From the NCBI GenBank assembly GCA_023430425.1, contig JAEZAR010000361.1, forward strand, positions 1-5,877: a stretch of 5,877 nt of DNA, read 5' to 3'. The first letter of the stretch is position 1; every line of letters begins with the position of its first letter. A model generated the notes under the pieces. It was not told where the DNA came from. It was given only the letters and a program-made list of their open reading frames with translations, and did no database searches. Positions 1 through 3,917 of the stretch are shown in pieces. The stretch is from Actinomycetes bacterium. GTDB taxonomy: Bacteria; Actinomycetota; Actinomycetes; Actinomycetales; Cellulomonadaceae. Both the position numbers and the translations under genes were made by a program.

Positions 1-4
1 CCCG

Positions 5-10
5 TAGACT
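5..10 (+). promoter_or_regulatory. Predicted -10 element of ychF (leaderless)
   Basis: TAGACT fits the actinobacterial -10 pattern TANNNT and lies 8 bases before the GTG start of ychF. No purine-rich Shine-Dalgarno is visible in the 18 bases before the start, so a transcript beginning at or next to the GTG is the simplest reading. The -35 region would lie outside the window, so this is only a partial promoter. Confidence 0.45.
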
Positions 11-18
11 CTGGGCCC

Positions 19-1113
19 GTGGCTCTCACCATCGGGATCGTCGGCCTGCCCAACGTCGGCAAGTCGACCCTCTTCAACGCCCTCACCCGCAACCAGGTGC
101 TGGCCGCCAACTACCCGTTCGCGACGATCGAGCCGAACCTCGGTGTCGTCGCCCTGCCCGACCCGCGCCTGGAGGTCCTCGCCGGCCTCTTCGACTCCGA
201 GCGCGTCGTGCCCGCGACCGTCTCCTTCGTCGACATCGCCGGGATCGTCCGGGGAGCGTCCGAGGGCGAGGGTCTCGGCAACAAGTTCCTCGCGAACATC
301 CGCGAGGCCGACGCGATCTGCCAGGTGGTCCGCGCCTTCGCCGACGACGACGTCGTCCACGTCACGGGGCGCGTCGACCCGGCCGACGACATCGAGACGG
401 TCGACACCGAGCTGATCCTTGCGGACCTCCAAACGCTCGAGCGCGCCATGCCGCGCCTGGAGAAGGAGGTCCGGGGCAAGAAGACCGAGCCGTCCGTCCT
501 CGCGGCCGCCCAGGCGGCGCAGAAGGTGCTCGAGGAGGGCACCACCGTGTTCGCCGCCCGGGACCGGCTCGCCGCAGCCGGCGTCGACGCGGCCGCCCTC
601 CGCGAGCTCCAGCTGCTCACGGCCAAGCCGTTCATCTTCGTCTTCAACACCGACGACGCCGGGCTCGCCGACGCCGACATGCAGGCCCGCCTGCGCGGGC
701 TCGTCGCGCCGGCGGACGCCGTGTTCCTCGACGCCAAGTTCGAGTCGGAGCTCGTCGAGCTCGAGCCCGACGACGCGGCCGAGATGCTCGCCGACTCCGG
801 CCAGGTGGAGCCCGGGCTCGACCAGCTCGCGCGCGTCGGCTTCCACACCCTCGGCCTCCAGACCTATCTCACGGCGGGGCCGAAGGAGGCGCGCGCCTGG
901 ACCATCAAGCGCGGCTGGACGGCGCCGCAGGCGGCCGGGGTCATCCACACGGACTTCGAGCGCGGCTTCATCAAGGCCGAGGTCATCAGCTACGCGGACC
1001 TCGTCGAGGCCGGCTCGGTGGCCGCCGCGCGCTCGGCCGGCAAGGCCCGGATCGAGGGCAAGGACTACGTGATGGCCGACGGCGACGTGGTGGAGTTCCG
1101 CTTCAACGTCTGA
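19..1113 (+). CDS. ychF: YchF/OLA1-family ATPase
   Basis: This is a TRAFAC-class P-loop protein of the Obg/YchF group, a cytoplasmic ribosome-associated nucleotidase that in this family usually prefers ATP and modulates translation and stress responses. The 364 residues match the usual family length. Visible parts are the P-loop GLPNVGKST (residues 9-17), the switch I block NYPFATIEPN (31-40), the G3 motif DIAG (72-75), a helical insert (about 130-195), the degenerate G4 motif NTDD (210-213), and the C-terminal TGS-like/DUF933 domain from about 275, including the GVIHTDFERGFIKAEVI block. The GTG start gives the conserved MALTIGIVG N-terminus. Two details stand out. Residue 35, a redox-active cysteine in E. 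coli YchF, is alanine here, and the only cysteine is C101. The gene stands alone and converges on the VOC gene 17 bases away. Identity is very secure; the exact cellular role in actinobacteria is not. Confidence 0.97.
   Translation: MALTIGIVGLPNVGKSTLFNALTRNQVLAANYPFATIEPNLGVVALPDPRLEVLAGLFDSERVVPATVSFVDIAGIVRGASEGEGLGNKFLANIREADAICQVVRAFADDDVVHVTGRVDPADDIETVDTELILADLQTLERAMPRLEKEVRGKKTEPSVLAAAQAAQKVLEEGTTVFAARDRLAAAGVDAAALRELQLLTAKPFIFVFNTDDAGLADADMQARLRGLVAPADAVFLDAKFESELVELEPDDAAEMLADSGQVEPGLDQLARVGFHTLGLQTYLTAGPKEARAWTIKRGWTAPQAAGVIHTDFERGFIKAEVISYADLVEAGSVAAARSAGKARIEGKDYVMADGDVVEFRFNV
1082..1108 (+). repeat. Direct repeat copy 1 (3' end of ychF)
   Basis: These 27 bases encode the end of YchF (D-V-V-E-F-R-F). 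They match 1776-1802 in the same orientation at 25 of 27 positions; both differences are transitions. The two copies bracket the VOC gene. Confidence 0.7.
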
Positions 1114-1134
1114 GCAGGTCCCGGTCCGGCTCAG
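1110..1134. terminator. Candidate weak bidirectional terminator between ychF and the VOC gene
   Basis: CTGAGC (1110-1115) pairs with GCTCAG (1129-1134), and there is a further two-pair GG/CC inner helix. The arms contain both convergent stop codons, TGA of ychF and TGA of the VOC gene. There is no T tract. A hairpin exactly between two convergent genes suits a shared terminator, but it is short and could be chance in GC-rich DNA. Confidence 0.35.
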
Positions 1135-1724
1135 TCGTCCGACAGCCGCTCCGTCAGCTCGTCCAGGAAGTCCCTGGCCTCGCCGTGCGCCGGATCGTCA
1201 GCGGGTGCGCGCGTGATCGCACCCCGGAGGACCTTGGCCGCCTGAGCCACGTCCCCCTTGCTGTCAGCGAGCACGACCGCGTTCCGGACCGCGTCGCCCA
1301 ACCGGCTGAGCTCGCGGGGCGAGGTCTCCGCGCCTCCGTCGCGGTAGAAGCGCAGCCAGTTGCCGGCCGGGTCCACGAGACTGAACCCGCTCCGTCCGTC
1401 GGCGTCCTTGCGCGCGCGCGGCCGGGTGATCCGCGGGAAGCCCGTGACCGGCAGCTTCCCGTACGCCTCGCGAAGGCCTGCCGCGAGCTCCTCCCAGACC
1501 GGGGCCGTGTCGTCGACGATGACGAGACAGGAGCTGTGCGAGGTCTCGGGCCGGTGACCGTCCAGTCCGTAGTACTGCAGCTCGAACCCGTGACCGCGGA
1601 GGCCGATGGCGGGGTTGGGTCGCGTCTGGCGGTACGTGGTGCGGAAGCCCAGGGCCGCGAAGAAGCGCTCGATCTCGTCGATGTCGGCGCACGGCAGCAG
1701 TGGGATCGTGCGGGGGTCGGACAC
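1131..1724 (-). CDS. VOC (glyoxalase/bleomycin-resistance fold) protein with helical C-terminal tail
   Basis: The protein has 197 residues. Residues 5-127 look like one vicinal-oxygen-chelate module. It opens with the usual strand then helix (IPLLPCADIDEIERFFAALGF, cysteine at 12) and closes with the typical last-strand block GFSLVDPAGNWLRFYRD (113-129). Such small dimeric proteins include antibiotic-binding proteins, glyoxalases and dioxygenases; the substrate cannot be read from the sequence. Residues about 136-193 form an Ala/Leu-rich amphipathic region resembling a TPR-like helical hairpin, which is absent from minimal VOC proteins. The GTG start is preferred because a TACGGT -10 box lies 6 bases upstream (leaderless) and the fold begins directly after it. 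The gene is divergent from the OsmC gene (109-base gap) and convergent with ychF. The fold is well supported, the function is unknown. Confidence 0.85.
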   Translation of the reverse strand: MSDPRTIPLLPCADIDEIERFFAALGFRTTYRQTRPNPAIGLRGHGFELQYYGLDGHRPETSHSSCLVIVDDTAPVWEELAAGLREAYGKLPVTGFPRITRPRARKDADGRSGFSLVDPAGNWLRFYRDGGAETSPRELSRLGDAVRNAVVLADSKGDVAQAAKVLRGAITRAPADDPAHGEARDFLDELTERLSDD

Positions 1725-1730
1725 CTCAGC

Positions 1731-1759
1731 ACCGTACGCGGGTGCCGGTCGACGGTCCA
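1731..1759 (-). promoter_or_regulatory. Promoter of the VOC gene (leaderless)
   Basis: Read on the minus strand, TGGACC (1754-1759, four of six to TTGACA) is followed after 17 bases by TACGGT (1731-1736, TANNNT), and the GTG start is 6 bases further on. That spacing puts the transcription start on the first base of the start codon. No clear Shine-Dalgarno precedes the gene. Confidence 0.6.
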
Positions 1760-1775
1760 GGTGCCGATCCGGGTC

Positions 1776-1802
1776 GCGACGTGGTGGAGCTCCGCTTCGA
1801 CG
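1776..1802 (+). repeat. Direct repeat copy 2 (relic of ychF 3' end upstream of osmC-like gene)
   Basis: This is the second copy of the 27-base element at 1082-1108, with 25 of 27 identical. In the matching frame it reads D-V-V-E-L-R-F-D, corresponding to D-V-V-E-F-R-F-N of YchF, but lies in non-coding DNA between the divergent VOC and OsmC-like genes. That frame stays open from a GTG at 1742 to TGA at 1835-1837; it has no other support as a gene. Confidence 0.7.
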
Positions 1803-1821
1803 GGTCGCCGCGCCCGGGCCC

Positions 1822-1827
1822 TAGGCT
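1822..1827 (+). promoter_or_regulatory. Predicted -10 element of the OsmC-like gene (leaderless)
   Basis: TAGGCT fits TANNNT and is 6 bases before the ATG at 1834. The intervening CCCCGC is not a Shine-Dalgarno, so the transcript probably begins at the A of ATG. The best -35 candidate, TTCGAC at 1796-1801, has a long 20-base spacer and is weak. Confidence 0.55.
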
Positions 1828-1833
1828 CCCCGC

Positions 1834-2358
1834 ATGACGACGCCGACCTCGTCCGAGCTGCGCGAGCTGCAGCGCCCGCTCAAGGACCGCTACCGGGAGG
1901 ACCCTGCGGCCGCGCTCGTCCCGGCGCGCGCCGTCGCACGGGTGAGCACCGAGGGGATCAGCGCCGACGTCGCCGGCTGGGCCGGCACGACGACGGCTGG
2001 CCTCCACCCGGCAGCAGGCGGTGACGGCTCCCTCGCCTGCTCGGCGGACCTCCTGCTCGACGCGGTGGCGGCGTGCGCCGGCGTGACGCTGCGCAGCGTG
2101 GCGATCGCCATGGGCGTCGAGCTCCGGGCCGCCACGGTCGAGGTGGAGGGCCACTGGGACGCCCGCGGCACCCTTGCGGTCGACCGCGAGGTCCCGGTCG
2201 GCCTCACCGACGTCACCATCACCTTCCGGCTCGACACCGACGCGGACCCGGCGACGCAGGACAGGCTCGTCCAGCTCGCCGAGCGCTACTGCGTCGTCGC
2301 GCAGACCCTCACGTCCCCGCCCCGGCTCTCCGTACGCCGGGGGACCCCACCGACCTGA
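1834..2358 (+). CDS. OsmC/Ohr-family thiol peroxidase-like protein
   Basis: The protein has 174 residues and is probably a cytoplasmic dimer. The OsmC/Ohr family reduces organic hydroperoxides with a pair of cysteines. Both are visible: C81 in the central helix (LLLDAVAACAGVTLRSVA, 73-90) and C153 in ERYCVVAQTL (150-159), which matches the family's second cysteine within its C-terminal helix. An additional cysteine, C69, sits just before the first helix. The strand-rich middle (about 95-135, VEVEGHWDARGTL then VTITFRLDTD) is the usual OsmC beta sheet. The N-terminal 30 residues are a poorly conserved extension, giving a slightly longer protein than classic Ohr (about 140). The ATG is supported by the 6-base distance to a -10 box. 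The gene stands alone, with no OhrR-type regulator nearby. Subfamily (OsmC, Ohr or YhfA-like) is uncertain, so no symbol is given. Confidence 0.88.
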   Translation: MTTPTSSELRELQRPLKDRYREDPAAALVPARAVARVSTEGISADVAGWAGTTTAGLHPAAGGDGSLACSADLLLDAVAACAGVTLRSVAIAMGVELRAATVEVEGHWDARGTLAVDREVPVGLTDVTITFRLDTDADPATQDRLVQLAERYCVVAQTLTSPPRLSVRRGTPPT

Positions 2359-2371
2359 GCCGGCCCGGCTC
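2357..2371. terminator. Short hairpin after the OsmC-like gene
   Basis: GAGCCG (2357-2362) and CGGCTC (2366-2371) pair perfectly around a 3-base loop, beginning inside the OsmC-like stop codon. A second, longer-range pair, GTCGGG (2372-2377) with CCCGAC (2406-2411), lies in the same convergent gap. No T tract follows. It is a candidate bidirectional terminator for the convergent pair of genes. Confidence 0.35.
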
Positions 2372-2415
2372 GTCGGGTCCCCTCGTGGCGGTGGGCAGGC
2401 CGGTGCCCGACCTGC

Positions 2416-2829
2416 TCACCTCGCCTCCGCGGGCTGCCGGACGTACTGGCGACCGAGGTCCGTGCCGAGCACGGTGCCCGCCGGGTACCGGTCGGCGACC
2501 AGGAGCACCTCCATCACCGTCTCGTGCACGACGCCGTCCACCTCCTCCGGCGTCCCCTCGAAGTCCAGCCAGCCGCCGCGCGTGAGGCTGTCCCGGAAGG
2601 CCAGCACGAGGTCGTCGAGACTGCCCTGCCACTCCGCGACCTCCGCCGTCGTCGTCGCACGCTCGGAGTGCAGGCCCGCGAAGGCGCGTCCGCACCCGCA
2701 CCCGCGGCCCGTGCCGCGCAGGTCGCTCGCGCAGATCACTCCGAACATCACCAGCTCGCCGGGCGTCGCCCAGGAGTAGTCGTCGTCCCGGTCGCCCTGC
2801 GTCTCCTCCGTCGCCACCAGCACTCGCAC
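2416..2829 (-). CDS. Conserved actinobacterial hypothetical protein with cysteine cluster, putative SOS-regulated
   Basis: The protein has 137 residues and no signal peptide or membrane segment. I recognise it as a conserved actinobacterial protein of unknown function, probably the family catalogued as DUF7715; the family number is from memory. Its features are an N-terminal strand MRVLVATEETQG, the conserved block YSWATPGELVMFGVIC (18-33), and a cysteine cluster: C33, then C44 and C46 in GCGCGRAFAGLHSERATT (43-60). H54 follows. The three cysteines and histidine could bind a metal, which is inference. The C-terminal half is acidic and helical. The GTG start follows a strong GGAGGTG ribosome site. 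A perfect LexA-type palindrome overlaps the predicted promoter about 32 bases before the start, so induction by DNA damage is likely. The gene converges on the OsmC-like gene. Confidence 0.85.
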   Translation of the reverse strand: MRVLVATEETQGDRDDDYSWATPGELVMFGVICASDLRGTGRGCGCGRAFAGLHSERATTTAEVAEWQGSLDDLVLAFRDSLTRGGWLDFEGTPEEVDGVVHETVMEVLLVADRYPAGTVLGTDLGRQYVRQPAEAR

Positions 2830-2835
2830 GCCCGC

Positions 2836-2842
2836 ACCTCCA
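2836..2842 (-). promoter_or_regulatory. Ribosome binding site of the cysteine-cluster gene
   Basis: On the minus strand GGAGGTG ends 6 bases before the GTG at 2829 and fixes that start. A true leader and strong site set this gene apart from its leaderless neighbours. Confidence 0.75.
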
Positions 2843-2861
2843 CGTCGCCCGGACCAGCCGG

Positions 2862-2877
2862 TCGAACGCTAGTTCGA
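2862..2877. promoter_or_regulatory. LexA-binding SOS box
   Basis: TCGAAC-GCTA-GTTCGA is a perfect palindrome with 6-base arms and a 4-base centre. It matches the known Gram-positive/actinobacterial LexA operator pattern (CGAAC-N4-GTTCG, with the flanking T and A also conserved in actinobacteria). Read on the minus strand, its middle contains TAGCGT (2866-2871), a TANNNT -10 element that would start transcription near 2859, about 30 bases before the GTG at 2829. A repressor here would block RNA polymerase directly. No plus-strand gene starts within 1 kb, so the target is the minus-strand cysteine-cluster gene. No clear -35 was seen. No other copy of the box was found in the window. Confidence 0.8.
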
Positions 2878-2914
2878 GCCACCGACACGGGGACGGGCCG
2901 CGTGCCGCGACGGA

Positions 2915-3124
2915 TCAGGTGCGCCCGCTGGGCCCGGGGCGGGCGTCCTCGGCGTCCAGCGGCAGCTCGGCGATCGTGCGGTCCGAGTGCGCCCAGGCCC
3001 GCTCGGCGAGCCCGAGCACCTCGACGCGGGTCACGTCCGCGGGCACCCAGAAGTCGGCGTTGGGCTCTGCCCCGTCGTCGAACCAGGGGAGGGGCTCGGC
3101 GAACGGACGCCCGGAGCAGGGCGG
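2915..3124 (-). pseudogene. Internal fragment of a DinB/DUF664-family protein
   Basis: One minus-strand frame holds 69 codons between an in-frame TGA at 3125-3127 and the TGA at 2915-2917. Its middle reads like DUF664 (DinB-like four-helix thiol-dependent enzymes): GRPFAEPLPWFDD (fragment residues 5-17), AEPNADFWVPADVTRVEVL (19-37), then ERAWAHSDRTIAELPLDAED (41-60). Full members are roughly 160-180 residues. Here the N-terminal helix with its metal-binding histidine is missing, because the DUF952 gene ends only 23 bases upstream. The C-terminal helix with the HxxxH motif is also missing, replaced by a proline/glycine-rich tail. No ATG, GTG or TTG stands before the conserved block. I call it a decayed remnant truncated at both ends; the family match is from recognition of the motif, not a search. 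Confidence 0.65.
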
Positions 3125-3147
3125 TCACCCACGTCCGGCGGGGGTGG

Positions 3148-3495
3148 TCAGTACTGCAGCCGGCCCTCGGCGTCGAAGGCCGCGGGCCGCACGTCGACGA
3201 CCCATGCCCGCTCGAGGGGCGCGTAGACGTGCGGGTACAGCTCGCCGTCCCCGCCGTCCTCCAGCTCGACCCGGACCCCGGCGTCGCGGACGAGCGACTC
3301 GTCGAGCACCAGCACGCACAAAGGCTCGGGGTCGTCGGCGTACACGGACCGGGCGACGTCCTGGACCTGGTCCGCGTAGGACGCGTGGACGAAGCCGACG
3401 GCGTCGAAGGAGCGCCCACGGGTGGACACGGCGTACCGGCCCGTCGCCAGGGCGTCGCGCCAGTCCGCCCGGTGGGCGATGTGGAGCAGGCGCAC
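3148..3495 (-). CDS. DUF952-domain protein
   Basis: With the GTG start at 3495 the protein has 115 residues, the usual length for DUF952 (PF06108), a family of small cytoplasmic proteins without established biochemical function. Visible family features are the N-terminal LLHIAHRADWRDAL (3-16), the TRG turn (25-27), GFVHASYADQVQDVA (34-48), the core strand LCVLVLDESLV (59-69), and the late block ELYPHVYAPLERAWVVDV (85-102). The conserved histidines H5, H37 and H89 could form a shared site, which is inference. The frame continues upstream to a possible start at 3618, but those 41 residues are low-complexity Arg/Ala/Gly sequence unlike the family. A TACGGT box 6 bases before this GTG supports the short form. 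The protein lies upstream of the DinB fragment. Confidence 0.85.
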   Translation of the reverse strand: MRLLHIAHRADWRDALATGRYAVSTRGRSFDAVGFVHASYADQVQDVARSVYADDPEPLCVLVLDESLVRDAGVRVELEDGGDGELYPHVYAPLERAWVVDVRPAAFDAEGRLQY

Positions 3496-3501
3496 GAGGC
3501 C

Positions 3502-3507
3502 ACCGTA
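3502..3507 (-). promoter_or_regulatory. Predicted -10 element of the DUF952 gene (leaderless)
   Basis: On the minus strand the sequence TACGGTggcctcGTG places a TANNNT box exactly 6 bases before the GTG at 3495, the same box and spacing as in front of the VOC gene. No convincing -35 was found, and no Shine-Dalgarno is present. Confidence 0.5.
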
Positions 3508-3565
3508 GGACCACCGGCCCACCCTGGCGGGAACCGCGGCCGATCTGACCGACGCTGCGCCGATC

Positions 3566-3612
3566 CGTCCGGTTCGCCCGTTCCTGCGGACCGGACGACG
3601 GGCTCCGTCGTC
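3566..3612. other. Two overlapping hairpins in the gene-free stretch before the solute-binding protein
   Basis: The first hairpin pairs CGTCCGGT (3566-3573) with ACCGGACG (3590-3597). It extends by a T-G wobble and three more pairs to a loop of 8 (3578-3585). The second pairs GACGACGG (3594-3601) with CCGTCGTC (3605-3612) around a 3-base loop. They share bases 3594-3597, so in RNA they cannot form fully together. No coding frame explains them. The rest of 3508-3700 shows only a short direct repeat. Possible roles are a terminator for antisense transcription, a small RNA, or chance palindromes in GC-rich DNA. Confidence 0.5.
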
Positions 3613-3652
3613 GGGCACGTCCCGGCGGCGTTCCCGAGGGCACTTCCCGGCG
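3613..3652. repeat. Short direct repeat, 25-base period
   Basis: GGGCACGTCCCGGCG (3613-3627) recurs as GGGCACTTCCCGGCG (3638-3652), 14 of 15 identical, with 10 bases between. It directly follows the paired hairpins and is not coding. Confidence 0.5.
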
Positions 3653-3715
3653 TCCGGGCGCCTCGTGTCAACGGAATTCTGCGTTCGGGCCCGTGCTGGA
3701 CCGCGCTGACCTGCA

Positions 3716-3779
3716 ACGATGCTGAGACAGGTCGTCCCGCATCGTGAGAACTACCGGGTAGTATCGAAAAGGTAACGAT
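3716..3779 (+). promoter_or_regulatory. Promoter and operator region of the solute-binding protein gene
   Basis: TAGTAT (3759-3764) is a good -10 element, placing transcription start near 3771 and leaving a leader of about 147 bases. A near-palindrome, ACTACC-G-GGTAGT (3750-3762), overlaps it. ACGATGC (3716-3722) and GCATCGT (3739-3745) form a perfect 7-base inverted repeat just upstream, and another AACGAT lies at 3774-3779. This layout suits a repressor controlling uptake. No good -35 was seen, consistent with an activator or a weak promoter. A second -10-like TACGCT lies at 3826-3831. Confidence 0.5.
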
Positions 3780-3906
3780 CACACCGGCCGCAGGTCCGTG
3801 CGCCGATTGCCCGATTTCCCGGCTGTACGCTCGCCCAATCCAAGGGTGGACGCCCCCTCACCCTCGCGTCCCCGTGCGCGGGTCCCGGGCCCCAACCTCA
3901 TCCGTC

Positions 3907-3912
3907 AGGAGG
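3907..3912 (+). promoter_or_regulatory. Ribosome binding site of the solute-binding protein
   Basis: A perfect AGGAGG ends 5 bases before GTG 3918. It decides the start, rejecting a possible in-frame GTG at 3798 that would put 40 residues ahead of the signal peptide. Confidence 0.9.
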
Positions 3913-3917
3913 AACTT

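Noticed and set aside
1410..1420. Alternating GC tract (possible Z-DNA or slippage site)
   Set aside because: It is short, in frame inside the VOC gene encoding Arg/Ala codons, and expected at this GC content.
1741..1769. GGTGCCGGTC and GGTGCCGATC repeated 19 bases apart around the VOC -35
   Set aside because: A 9-of-10 match is weak in GC-rich DNA and has no symmetry or second example.
1742..1837. 31-codon open frame overlapping the OsmC-like start as ATGA
   Set aside because: It has no ribosome site and contains the OsmC-like promoter. Its only notable part is the ychF-derived repeat, reported separately as a repeat.
1185..2024. 279-codon open frame on the plus strand antisense to the VOC gene
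   Set aside because: It overlaps both the VOC gene and the start of the OsmC-like gene and has no family features.
2877..2915. Idea that the DinB-family fragment is the target of the SOS box because of the name DinB
   Set aside because: The box lies downstream of the fragment on its own strand, and the fragment has no start; the name is a coincidence of family nomenclature.
3496..3618. Longer N-terminus for the DUF952 protein (start at 3618)
   Set aside because: The extra 41 residues are Arg/Ala/Gly-rich and unlike the family, and a -10 box fits the GTG at 3495.
2524..3747. 407-codon open frame on the plus strand
   Set aside because: It runs antisense across the cysteine-cluster gene, DinB fragment and DUF952 gene, has Arg/Ala/Gly-rich low-complexity translation and no ribosome site.
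2748..3782. 344-codon open frame on the minus strand
   Set aside because: It overlaps the recognised minus-strand genes in another frame, with Ser/Arg/Pro/Thr-rich composition typical of out-of-frame GC-rich translation.
3798..3917. Longer N-terminus for the solute-binding protein (GTG at 3798)
   Set aside because: It would bury the signal peptide behind 40 residues; the perfect AGGAGG at 3907-3912 points to 3918.
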